Assembly (NCBI GenBank): GCA_036742455.1
Contig: DAINQU010000005.1
Span: 62,001 to 126,000 of the forward strand
Source of the DNA: CAIKZZ01 sp036742455
GTDB taxonomy: Bacteria; Pseudomonadota; Gammaproteobacteria; Steroidobacterales; Steroidobacteraceae
DNA length: 64,000 bases
Direction of reading: 5' to 3'
Of this stretch, positions 1 to 7,882 are shown one piece after another. The notes under the pieces are model-generated. The model ran no database searches. It was given only the letters and a program-made list of their open reading frames with translations, and had not been told where the DNA came from. Every line of letters begins with the position of its first letter. The first letter of the stretch is position 1. The translations under genes were made by a program, and so were the position numbers.

Positions 1-2
1 AC

Positions 3-176
3 GACTTGATTCCGGTTGTGGACGGTAAGGCTGTTCTGAAGGGCTTTCAGGGCGCGAGCATGCAGCGCCCGGGCACCGTCGACATCGAAGTGACGGTGAC
101 CGATGGGCAACCGTCACAGATCGTGATCAGCGGCACTGCGCGCGTGGTCTTCACGACCGAGATCAAACTCGGCTGA
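3..176 (+). CDS. PhzF-family isomerase-like protein, C-terminal fragment
   Basis: Only the last 57 codons lie in the window, ending at a TGA at 174-176; the start is off the left edge. The fragment contains GFQGASMQRPG followed by beta-strand-like sequence. This resembles the C-terminal QG-x-x-MGRP segment of PhzF-type epimerase/isomerase-fold enzymes, which have a diaminopimelate-epimerase-like fold and often unknown substrates. The gene converges on the symporter, with one base between the two stop codons. The family call rests on one short motif, so another enzyme with a similar tail is possible. Confidence 0.5.
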   Translation, partial: DLIPVVDGKAVLKGFQGASMQRPGTVDIEVTVTDGQPSQIVISGTARVVFTTEIKLG

Positions 177-177
177 T

Positions 178-1437
178 CTAAGTCGCTGAGCGGGCTCGTT
201 TGGCTGCCGTAGTGCCGACGAGCTCGCCCTCCCAGGCCGCAACCACCACGGTGGCCACGGAATTTCCGACCACATTCGTTGCGCTTCGGCCCATATCCAA
301 GAACTGATCCACGGCGAGTATCAGGACCAAGCCGGCTTCCGGGATACCGAAATGGGCAAGCGTCGCCGCGATGACCACCAAGGAAGCACGCGGCACACCG
401 GCCATTCCTTTACTCGTGACCATCAACAGCAGCAGCATGGTGATCTGTTGGGATATTGACAGTGAGATGCCGTACACCTGAGCGATAAACAGCGTCGCGA
501 AGGTGCAATACATCATGGATCCGTCCAGATTGAACGAATACCCCAACGGCAATACAAAGCTGGCGATTCGTCCTGAAACGCCGTAACGCTCCAACTGTTG
601 CAACGTCTTTGGGTACGCCGCTTCGGAACTGGCGGTGGAGAACGCCAACAGAATCGGTTCGCGCAGCAAGGGCGCCAGTCCAAACAATCGCCGCCCCACT
701 ACGGTGGCTCCGAGAGTCAGCAACACTACCCACAACACGATTAGCGACAGGTAAAAGCCGCCAACGAAACGGCCGTACGTGGCGAGCACGCCTAACCCAT
801 GCTGGGCAACGACCGCGGTGATGGCCGCAAAGACGGCAATCGGGGCGAACAACATGACGTAGCCGGTCATGCGTAACATCACCTGGGCAAGGTCATCCAG
901 CAGCCCGAGGAGCCGCGCCACTCGATCACCGAGCGCGGCCATCGCAGTACCCAAGAACGCCGAAAAAACGACAATCTGAAGAATTTCGTTCGAGGCCATC
1001 GCTTCGACGATCGATTTTGGGACCAGATGGGTAATGAAATCCTTCAAGGTGATTCCGCTCGCGCGCACGCCGCTGTCAACTTCTGCCGCGGGCAGCGCGA
1101 ATCCGGCACCGGCACCCGGCGCTATCAGCGTTACCATCACCAAACCCAGCGCAAGGGAGACCAGCGACGCGAACAAAAACCAACCCAGCGTCCGTATTCC
1201 GACCCGCCCCAAGCGCGCTGGATCCCCCATATGGGCGATGCCCACGGTTAGCGTCGATAGCACCAACGGGGCAATGATCATTTTGATCATGCGCAGGAAT
1301 AGATCGGTTCCAATCTGGCAGTAACCCGCGATCGCCTGACGGATCGATTCATCGGCTACCGACGCATGAATGACGCTGCCCGCTACAATGCCAGCGACCA
1401 GCGCTCCGGCGACGACAGCAGTTAATTTCTTGGCCAT
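178..1437 (-). CDS. Dicarboxylate/amino acid:cation symporter (DAACS family)
   Basis: A 419-residue inner-membrane carrier of the GltP/DctA family, which takes up C4-dicarboxylates or glutamate/aspartate with Na+ or H+. About eight hydrophobic helices are visible. The family's substrate and ion region is present as STASSEAAYPKTLQQLE, FNLDGSMMYC and TSKGMAGVPRAS, with the late DQFLDMGRSATNVVGN motif. It is the last gene of a minus-strand unit: its ATG lies 2 bases after the stop of the ABC ATPase, with a GAGG ribosome site. Family membership is clear; the substrate cannot be read from the sequence. Confidence 0.9.
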   Translation of the reverse strand: MAKKLTAVVAGALVAGIVAGSVIHASVADESIRQAIAGYCQIGTDLFLRMIKMIIAPLVLSTLTVGIAHMGDPARLGRVGIRTLGWFLFASLVSLALGLVMVTLIAPGAGAGFALPAAEVDSGVRASGITLKDFITHLVPKSIVEAMASNEILQIVVFSAFLGTAMAALGDRVARLLGLLDDLAQVMLRMTGYVMLFAPIAVFAAITAVVAQHGLGVLATYGRFVGGFYLSLIVLWVVLLTLGATVVGRRLFGLAPLLREPILLAFSTASSEAAYPKTLQQLERYGVSGRIASFVLPLGYSFNLDGSMMYCTFATLFIAQVYGISLSISQQITMLLLLMVTSKGMAGVPRASLVVIAATLAHFGIPEAGLVLILAVDQFLDMGRSATNVVGNSVATVVVAAWEGELVGTTAAKRARSAT

Positions 1438-1439
1438 GG

Positions 1440-2957
1440 TTACCTCTGGGATCGACGCTGCGACTCTACCGATGCAGCGGCCATCGCGTCACGGGAAATG
1501 ATCTGACCTTGGCCCTGACGAATCGCCAGCACATGCTGAATCTCTGGAACCAAATCGGTCGGATGATGCGCGGCGACGATGAGTTGAATGCCGGATTGAG
1601 CGCATCCCGACAAGAAGCCCTTCACCTTCGCTCGATAAGGCGCATCCAGCCCAGTGAGCGGCTCATCCAACAGCAGCGCCTCCGGCTTGAGCACCATCGC
1701 CCGGGCGAATAGCGCGAGACGCCTCTGCCCATACGACAGGCGCCGAACGGACGTATCGGTCGGGCCGCTAAAGCCAACCAACGCAAGCGCATCGCGTGCG
1801 CGGCGGCGTTCGGCGGGGTTCGAGCGCGAGAGCAAGCCAAAACTCAGTCGTTCGCCGCTGACGACGAAATCCTCGGTCGATACGTCCTCGAAGTACTCCA
1901 TCTGCAATTCAGGCGAGACAAATCCGATCCGTCGGCGCCATTCTTCCATGTGAAGCCCGAGTTCATGGCCGCGACGTACAACGCGGCCGACGGCCGCGAA
2001 CGGCAGCAGTCCATAGACGGCTTGCAATAACGTGGACTTACCCGACCCATTTGCGCCCACGATCGCCCAGTGCTCCGCCGGCCGCACAATCCAACACAGA
2101 TGCTGGATTACCGGTCGATAGTCCCGATACAACGACACATCATTCAACTCGATCAACGGAAGCGTGGCGTGTTCCCGTCGCTCAAATCCCGGGTGGGTGG
2201 CCTGACCATCGACCGCGAGCCAATGTTGTGGAGCGCCCTCCAGACTCCCGTCGTACGTGATCCGACCGGACTCTATGACCCAAGCCCGGCTGAAACCGGC
2301 GGGCACATCGTCCGCTCGATGCGCGGCCAGCACGATCGTCACGCCGGCCGACCGCAGACGCCCCAATTCCTCATCGAGCAATGCTCGCGTGTCCGCATCC
2401 AGACCGTTGTGCACTTCGTCCAGCAACACAAGTCCCGGGTTGCCGGCGAGTGCACGCGCAATCAGCACGCGTCGCTTTTCACCGTAGGACAGCGTCAAGA
2501 ACGGACGGCGCGATAACCGCAGTAACGAAAAGCGCTCCAGCAAACCGCGAACACGCGCTCGCTGCTCCGCATTCAATCGTGCAACCGGCCGTATGACGTT
2601 GTGGACACCAGTGGCGACGACACGATGTACGCTGAAATTCCAGTCATAACGGAAATATTTGTCTTGCCACTCGCCTCCTACGAAAGCGATGCGCGGCAGA
2701 ACCTCTACCGTATCCAGCGGTAGACCCGCGTGATCACGATAGTCTCGGCGCTCGTCACCGGCTTCGGTCGGCGTTGGCCAACGTTCGCCACCCAGTAGCT
2801 TAAGAAGCTGCGTCTTTCCGGCGCCATTGGGGCCCAGGAGGACGATTCCCTCTCCGGCGCGCACCTCCACATTGATCGGCGTCAGTAGGCGTCTTCCGTC
2901 AACGATCAGACCGGCTTGATGGCAACTGACGGCCAATCCGGTCACGTGACGCTCCAT
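1440..2957 (-). CDS. Double ABC ATPase, ModF-like
   Basis: A 505-residue cytoplasmic protein with two ABC nucleotide-binding domains and no membrane segments. The first has Walker A GPNGAGKT, signature LSYGEKRR and Walker B LVLLDE. The second has GANGSGKST, LSYGQRR and ALLLDEP. Both end with His switch loops (AAHRADD and AAHHPTD). Length and order match E. coli ModF, a soluble tandem ATPase linked to molybdate metabolism whose role is poorly understood. A molybdopterin operon lies 1.4 kb away, but no modABC is in the window. It overlaps the upstream metallo-hydrolase by 16 bases; a GTG at 2945 is an alternative start that removes the overlap. Confidence 0.75.
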   Translation of the reverse strand: MERHVTGLAVSCHQAGLIVDGRRLLTPINVEVRAGEGIVLLGPNGAGKTQLLKLLGGERWPTPTEAGDERRDYRDHAGLPLDTVEVLPRIAFVGGEWQDKYFRYDWNFSVHRVVATGVHNVIRPVARLNAEQRARVRGLLERFSLLRLSRRPFLTLSYGEKRRVLIARALAGNPGLVLLDEVHNGLDADTRALLDEELGRLRSAGVTIVLAAHRADDVPAGFSRAWVIESGRITYDGSLEGAPQHWLAVDGQATHPGFERREHATLPLIELNDVSLYRDYRPVIQHLCWIVRPAEHWAIVGANGSGKSTLLQAVYGLLPFAAVGRVVRRGHELGLHMEEWRRRIGFVSPELQMEYFEDVSTEDFVVSGERLSFGLLSRSNPAERRRARDALALVGFSGPTDTSVRRLSYGQRRLALFARAMVLKPEALLLDEPLTGLDAPYRAKVKGFLSGCAQSGIQLIVAAHHPTDLVPEIQHVLAIRQGQGQIISRDAMAAASVESQRRSQR

Positions 2958-3793
2958 GTGTCATCACCCGAGGATGTCACGCGACCGTCCCGCTCCAATT
3001 TGACCAGATGCGCCATGAGGGTATAGCGAGCCATCGCGTGCAAAGACGGCGGAACGTCTGCATAGACCTTCGGCAGTATCGTATCGAGGCTGAGCGGCTT
3101 GCCCGCGTCTAAGGCCGACAACACCCGCTGTTCGCGCAAGAGTCGATGGGCGATCAACCGCTCAATGGTCGCTGACGGATCCCTGACCACGGGACCATGA
3201 CCCGGCAGCAGTGCTTGCGGATTCAATCCGGCCACTTTCCTCAACGAGTCGAGATAGTCCGACAGGTCGCCATCCGGATGCACAATAACCGGCGAAACGG
3301 TACCGAGGATGTGATCACCCGTGCAGACGAATCCCTTGGAGGGTAGGTGCCAGCAAACGTGATTCGACGCGTGACCGGGTGTCGTGATCGCTACCAATGG
3401 ACCCAAGTCCGTATCGATCGCCTCGCCATCGTCCACAATTCGGGTCGGACGGAAGTCGGGATCCTGAAAAGTCGGGTGACGCGACACACGACCCAAGAGG
3501 GGCACGCCCAGACGGAGACCCAATTCCACCGCCGCGGGCGAATGGTCGATATGGGTGTGGGTGACGACGATTGCGGTCACCGGGGTGCCACCCACGGCAC
3601 GCAGAATCGCGTCGACCTGCCCGTCGATCGCCGGCCCCGGATCCAGGACAACGACCCGCTCTCGCCCCAGTAGGTAGGTATTGGTGCCAGGACCCGTCAT
3701 CGCTCCGCCGTTTTGCGCGACGAGCCGGCGAACGCCGTCGTCCAGTTCGACGGCACATCCAGCGGTGAAATCGGTCGAGTCCAGTGCGGCCAT
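2942..3793 (-). CDS. MBL-fold metallo-hydrolase (LACTB2-like)
   Basis: A 283-residue soluble metallo-beta-lactamase-fold hydrolase. The metal-binding signature THTHIDHSPAA is present, followed by TPGHASNH and TGDHILG, which provide later metal ligands. The region after about residue 200 looks like the small winged-helix tail of LACTB2-type proteins, some of which act on RNA or glyoxalase-like thioesters. An AGGAG site lies 7 bases before the ATG. It is first in a three-gene minus-strand unit with the ModF-like ATPase and the symporter. The substrate is unknown. Confidence 0.8.
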   Translation of the reverse strand: MAALDSTDFTAGCAVELDDGVRRLVAQNGGAMTGPGTNTYLLGRERVVVLDPGPAIDGQVDAILRAVGGTPVTAIVVTHTHIDHSPAAVELGLRLGVPLLGRVSRHPTFQDPDFRPTRIVDDGEAIDTDLGPLVAITTPGHASNHVCWHLPSKGFVCTGDHILGTVSPVIVHPDGDLSDYLDSLRKVAGLNPQALLPGHGPVVRDPSATIERLIAHRLLREQRVLSALDAGKPLSLDTILPKVYADVPPSLHAMARYTLMAHLVKLERDGRVTSSGDDTWSVT

Positions 3794-3935
3794 TCGCCAC
3801 TCCTACCAAGGTGAGCGTCCGGATGGTACCGACCCACGCGCCGACTAGCGAGACAAGGGGGGTTCAACTCCGTCGCCGAGGTTATAAGATGGGGGGGCTC
3901 CGGCCACGTCGGCCGACCACTTGAGGACCGAATTC

Positions 3936-4325
3936 ATGAACTCCTTCCATCGAGCCGCCGCGTCCCTCGTCCTGTTCGGCCTGAGCGCCGCGGGCGCCCA
4001 GGCCGCTTGCCTAGCACCCAAGGCACCGACATCCTTTCCGAACGGGGCGGTTGCCACACTGCCGGAGATGGTGGAAGCGCAGAAGGCGGTAAAGCAATTT
4101 CAGGCCGATATGGCGACCTACCGCAAGTGCATCGATGAGGAATCACCGCCAGCCCCCTCGGGCGCGCCGCTCACCGAAGAGCAGAAGAAAGCCCAGGATG
4201 CGCGTGAAAAGGAGCGGATGCAGAAGCACAACGACTCCGTCACGATGGAGACGGCGGTCGCTGACGAGTTCAACCAGCAGATCCACGCCTATAAAGAAGC
4301 GCAGGCCGCCAAGAAGGCCCAGTGA
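3936..4325 (+). CDS. Small secreted protein, family not recognised
   Basis: A 129-residue protein with a clear Sec signal peptide (MNSFHRAAASLVLFGLSAAGAQA, cleavage likely before ACLAP). The mature part is short, charged and Gln/Lys/Ala-rich, probably helical (KAVKQFQADMATYRKCID, then KKAQDAREKERMQKHND). Two cysteines in the mature part could form a disulfide. I chose the ATG at 3936, with GAGG nine bases upstream, over a TTG at 3921. It ends 7 bases before moeA, so it may be co-transcribed with the molybdopterin genes, but nothing in its sequence suggests a role there. Confidence 0.75.
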   Translation: MNSFHRAAASLVLFGLSAAGAQAACLAPKAPTSFPNGAVATLPEMVEAQKAVKQFQADMATYRKCIDEESPPAPSGAPLTEEQKKAQDAREKERMQKHNDSVTMETAVADEFNQQIHAYKEAQAAKKAQ

Positions 4326-4332
4326 GTCTGCC

Positions 4333-5520
4333 GTGCTGACACCGGCGGAGGCAACAGCGGCGATCAATGCAGCCATACGGCCGTTGGCAGCGGAGACCGT
4401 ACCGCTGCGCGCGGCCGCCCTCCGGGTGTTGGCGGAAACACTCTACGCAGAACGGGACCTTCCGCCGTTCGACCGGGTCGCGATGGATGGCATCGCGATC
4501 CGGCATTCGGATTGGCAACGAGGAACCCGACGGTATGTGATCGATGGCATCGTCGGTGCCGGTAGCGAACCGCTGCCATTAGCCGAGAGTGACCATTGCC
4601 TTGAGGTCATGACGGGCGCGATGTTGCCACCGGGCACCGACTCCGTCATTCCGTTCGAGCTCCTGCGCCAGTCATCTGGCGTTGCCGAGGTACTGTCGGA
4701 TGACGTGGTACCGGGCGCCAACGTGCACCGTCGCGCCAGCGACGGTCGAGCGGGGGACGTCGCGCTTACCCCCGGCACTTTATTGCGTGGACCCGAAATT
4801 GCGGTCGCAGCGTCCGTCGGCCGCTCGTCCGTTCAGGTTTCACGAAGCCCTGCCATTACCGTGATTTCGACCGGTGACGAACTGGTAGGACCCGAGGAGG
4901 CGCTACTGCCTTGGCAAATTCGCCGCTCCAATGCGCAAGGCATCGTGGGCATGCTTCAAGGTCGTGGTTATTTCGACGTCATGGACCTCCATTTGGGCGA
5001 CCAACGACCGGTCCTCTTGCAACAACTCGGTGAAACCCTGGCGACGCGGGACGTACTGATCTTGTCGGGCGGCGTGTCAGCGGGTCGATTTGACCACGTA
5101 CCGGGCGTCTTGCAAGAACTGGGCGTCCAGCAAGTGTTTCACAAGATTGCGCAACGACCCGGCAAGCCGTTTTGGTTTGGCATCAGCCCGAATGGGCAGC
5201 CCGTTTTTGCGTTGCCGGGCAACCCCGTTTCAACCCTGGTATGCCTGGCCCGGTACGTGTTGCCAGCGTTGGAACGTCTCTCGAGTCGTCAAGGGTCAAC
5301 GGTCAACGCCGCGCTGTTGGAAGACGGATGGCAGAGCCAAGGATCGTTGACGGCGTTTGTGCCTGTCATGCGCATTGCCCCGGCCAGTGCCAGCGTACGT
5401 CTGCACCAAACTCGTGGGTCCGGCGATTTTGTCTCTTTGGTGGGGACTGACGGCTTTGTGGAATTGGCGCCCGGCGAGACGATTGCCCCGGGATCGCCGG
5501 TTCCGTTCTACACTTGGTAA
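4333..5520 (+). CDS. moeA: Molybdopterin molybdenumtransferase MoeA
   Basis: A 395-residue enzyme that inserts molybdate into adenylated molybdopterin. The N-terminal PFDRVAMDGIAIR matches the family's conserved D-x-SAMDGYA segment. The MoCF-binding domain shows VISTGDEL, LSGGVSAGRFD, FHKIAQRPGKPFWFG and ALPGNPVSTL, all MoeA hallmarks. The open frame reaches further upstream, but that part lies in the previous gene in another frame. The GTG at 4333 puts the N-terminus where the family has it (E. coli MoeA is 411 residues). It opens the molybdopterin operon and ends 2 bases before moaA. Confidence 0.9.
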   Translation: MLTPAEATAAINAAIRPLAAETVPLRAAALRVLAETLYAERDLPPFDRVAMDGIAIRHSDWQRGTRRYVIDGIVGAGSEPLPLAESDHCLEVMTGAMLPPGTDSVIPFELLRQSSGVAEVLSDDVVPGANVHRRASDGRAGDVALTPGTLLRGPEIAVAASVGRSSVQVSRSPAITVISTGDELVGPEEALLPWQIRRSNAQGIVGMLQGRGYFDVMDLHLGDQRPVLLQQLGETLATRDVLILSGGVSAGRFDHVPGVLQELGVQQVFHKIAQRPGKPFWFGISPNGQPVFALPGNPVSTLVCLARYVLPALERLSSRQGSTVNAALLEDGWQSQGSLTAFVPVMRIAPASASVRLHQTRGSGDFVSLVGTDGFVELAPGETIAPGSPVPFYTW

Positions 5521-5522
5521 CC

Positions 5523-6563
5523 ATGAGCGAAATCGTCACCTTGAACGCCCCCTCCCGGCCGCTCGACCAGCGTGGCCGTGCCATGCACGACTTGCGTATT
5601 TCCGTAATGGATCGGTGCAATTTTCGCTGTCCCTACTGCATGCCGAAGGACACCTTCGGCGAGGGGTACCGATTCTTATCGTCTGCAGAACGTTTGTCGT
5701 TCGCAGAAATCACACGGTTAGCAGGTCTCTTCGTGCCTCTGGGCGTTCGCAAGTTGCGACTCACCGGCGGCGAACCCCTGCTGCGCGCCGGATTGCCGGA
5801 GTTGATTGGTGATCTGGCGGCGCTACCGGGCATTGAAGACGTCGCGTTGACCACCAACGGCGTGCTACTGCCCCGTCATGCGTCGGATTTGAAAGCGCAG
5901 GGCCTCGGCCGCGTCACTGTCAGCCTCGATTCGTTGGATCCGGATGTGTTCCGACGTATGTCGGGCGGGTTTGGATCTCCGGCGGAAGTGCTCGCCGGGA
6001 TCGATGCTGCATTGGCCGCGGGACTCGGGCCGATCAAAGTGAACTGCGTCGTCCAACGCGGCGTCAACGATCACACCGTATTGTCGTTGATCGAACACTT
6101 TCGCGGTACGCCCGTCATCGTGCGTCTCATCGAGTACATGGATGTTGGCAATCGGAACCATTGGGATCGTGAACGCGTGGTGACGGCGCGTAGTCTTCGC
6201 GACGCCATCCACGCTCGCTGGCCGATTAAGCCGACCGCTCCCGCCTATCCCGGTGAGGTCGCCGAACGCTATACGTACGAAGATGGAGCCGGCGAGGTGG
6301 GCTTCATCGCATCGGTGAGCCAACCGTTTTGCGGTGGGTGCACCCGGGCGCGACTGTCGTCGGAAGGTGTCCTGTACACCTGTCTGTTCGCCAGCCATGG
6401 CCTTGATTTGCGGGCACCGATGCGCGGCGGAGCCACGAATGCAGAGCTCAGTGATCGCATACGCGATACCTGGTTGCGTCGTAACGATCGTTACAGTGAA
6501 ATTCGGGCCGATCAACCAGCGGCCATCGAACGCAAAATCGAAATGTATTACATCGGGGGCTGA
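5523..6563 (+). CDS. moaA: GTP 3',8-cyclase MoaA
   Basis: A 346-residue radical-SAM enzyme that performs the first step of molybdopterin synthesis, from GTP to 3',8-cyclo-GTP. The SAM-binding [4Fe-4S] motif C-x3-C-x2-C is at Cys32, Cys36 and Cys39 (CNFRCPYC). The second cluster's cysteines lie in FCGGCTRARLSSEG followed by YTC. The protein ends in the conserved Gly-Gly tail (YYIGG) needed for catalysis. The ATG at 5523 is preferred to a TTG three codons earlier. Its TGA overlaps the moaC ATG by one base, implying translational coupling. Confidence 0.95.
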   Translation: MSEIVTLNAPSRPLDQRGRAMHDLRISVMDRCNFRCPYCMPKDTFGEGYRFLSSAERLSFAEITRLAGLFVPLGVRKLRLTGGEPLLRAGLPELIGDLAALPGIEDVALTTNGVLLPRHASDLKAQGLGRVTVSLDSLDPDVFRRMSGGFGSPAEVLAGIDAALAAGLGPIKVNCVVQRGVNDHTVLSLIEHFRGTPVIVRLIEYMDVGNRNHWDRERVVTARSLRDAIHARWPIKPTAPAYPGEVAERYTYEDGAGEVGFIASVSQPFCGGCTRARLSSEGVLYTCLFASHGLDLRAPMRGGATNAELSDRIRDTWLRRNDRYSEIRADQPAAIERKIEMYYIGG

Positions 6564-7036
6564 TGAATACGCTGACCCATGTCGACGACCAAGGCAGACC
6601 CACGATGGTCGATGTCGGCACCAAGACTGTTACCGCACGCACTGCCACAGCGGAGGCACGCGTGCGGCTGCCCGACGATGTCGCCCGAACGCTCGCAGAG
6701 ACGGGCTATGCAACCAAGAAAGGTCCTGTATTCGCGACAGCGATCATCGCTGGCACTATGGCAGCGAAGCGCACGCACGACCTGATTCCCTTTTGCCATC
6801 CGCTCGGGCTTGAAAAGTGCCGCATCGACATTGAAGGCGCTGGAAATCTGATCGTGATTCGCTGCGAAGTCGGCGTACATCACAAGACGGGCGTCGAAAT
6901 GGAGGCCCTCACAGGAGCCAGCGTCGCGGCGCTCACCGTCTACGATATGTGCAAAGCGCTCTCCCACGACATCGTGATCGAAAGTACGCGCCTCATCGAA
7001 AAGCGTGGCGGCAAGAGCGACTTCGGAGCCCCGTGA
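6563..7036 (+). CDS. moaC: Cyclic pyranopterin monophosphate synthase MoaC
   Basis: A 157-residue enzyme converting 3',8-cyclo-GTP to cPMP, the second half of the MoaA/MoaC step. Conserved elements visible are MVDVGTKTVTARTA near the N-terminus, IPFCHPLGLEKC, and EMEALTGASVAALTVYDMCK, which holds catalytic residues. Length is typical. Start and stop overlap both neighbours by a single base (TGATG on each side), so it is co-translated with moaA and the mobA-like gene. Confidence 0.95.
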   Translation: MNTLTHVDDQGRPTMVDVGTKTVTARTATAEARVRLPDDVARTLAETGYATKKGPVFATAIIAGTMAAKRTHDLIPFCHPLGLEKCRIDIEGAGNLIVIRCEVGVHHKTGVEMEALTGASVAALTVYDMCKALSHDIVIESTRLIEKRGGKSDFGAP

Positions 7037-7641
7037 TGACCGACTTCGCTCGTCTCGCGGGGCTCGTCTTATCCGGCGGCTACAGCAAGCGCATGCGGCA
7101 GGACAAAGCCGCCCTGCTCGTCGATGGGGAAACACAACTGGCTCGAGCCGTGCGGCTGTTGCAAACCGTTTGCACAGACGTCTTCGTCTCCGTCCGGCCG
7201 GACCAAATTGCGGACCCGGTACGAGCGGCGTACCCGCACGTTGTAGACGAGCTGGATAACGTGGGGCCCGCAGCCGGAATACTTGCAGCGTTCGCCCATC
7301 GTCCCGATAACGCTTGGCTCGTGCTGGCCGTCGATCTGCCGCTTCTGAATGCGGAGACGTTAGCCCACTTGGTGCGATCTCGCGCGACTGACCAAATGGC
7401 CACTGCGTACATCAGTGCGCACGATGGACTGCCCGAGCCGCTCTGTGCGATTTGGGAGCCGGCGAGCCACGCTGCGCTCGCGACCTTCGTCGCTGAGGGC
7501 CGCCATTGCCCGCGAAAATTTTTGATCAACCATCCGGTACGTTTGGTTCCCTTGCTAACGCCGGAAGCGCTGGCCAACATCAACACACCTGACGAGTACG
7601 CGGCGACAGTCGCGCAGACTCGGAACGGAGCGTCACCATGA
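7036..7641 (+). CDS. MobA-like molybdenum cofactor nucleotidyltransferase
   Basis: A 201-residue NTP-transferase-fold protein. The nucleotide-binding signature GLVLSGGYSKRMRQDKAAL and the later VLAVDLPLL metal-site strand match MobA/MocA enzymes. MobA makes the GMP-dinucleotide form of the cofactor and MocA the CMP form; the sequence alone does not separate them. The longer open frame starts within moaC, so I use the ATG at 7036, which overlaps the moaC stop. The position inside the operon supports a cofactor-maturation role. It ends with an ATGA overlap into moaD. Confidence 0.85.
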   Translation: MTDFARLAGLVLSGGYSKRMRQDKAALLVDGETQLARAVRLLQTVCTDVFVSVRPDQIADPVRAAYPHVVDELDNVGPAAGILAAFAHRPDNAWLVLAVDLPLLNAETLAHLVRSRATDQMATAYISAHDGLPEPLCAIWEPASHAALATFVAEGRHCPRKFLINHPVRLVPLLTPEALANINTPDEYAATVAQTRNGASP

Positions 7642-7880
7642 CTGCTTTGAGAGTCCAGTATTACGCCATCTTGAGGGAGCAGGCCGGCATGAGCCGCGAA
7701 GTCGTGGAATCCGCTGCCGGAAACGCCGCGGAACTTTACGACGAACTTCGGGCACGCCACGGTTTCACACTGGCCCGCTCGCAACTGCGCGTTGCCATCG
7801 ACGGTGAGTTTGCAGACTGGTCCGCACCGCTCACGTCCAATAGCGAGATCGTCTTTATTCCACCGGTTGCGGGTGGCTAA
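7638..7880 (+). CDS. moaD: Molybdopterin synthase small subunit MoaD
   Basis: An 80-residue ubiquitin-like sulfur carrier ending in Gly-Gly (FIPPVAGG), the C-terminus that is adenylated by MoeB and then thiocarboxylated. It pairs with MoaE to convert cPMP to molybdopterin. Length and beta-grasp pattern (VQYYAILREQAG) are typical. It lies immediately upstream of the gene that fuses all its partners: the next ATG is only 2 bases after its stop. Confidence 0.93.
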   Translation: MTALRVQYYAILREQAGMSREVVESAAGNAAELYDELRARHGFTLARSQLRVAIDGEFADWSAPLTSNSEIVFIPPVAGG

Positions 7881-7882
7881 CC

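Noticed and set aside
3841..3900. Possible tRNA-like T-loop (GGTTCAACTC) before the secreted-protein gene
   Set aside because: There is no acceptor stem, anticodon arm or D-arm that folds with it. TATAAG at 3883 could be a -10 box but no -35 matches.
4135..4332. N-terminal extension of moeA within the preceding small gene
   Set aside because: The extension is Arg-rich sequence in another frame of the secreted-protein gene; MoeA proteins start near the GTG at 4333.
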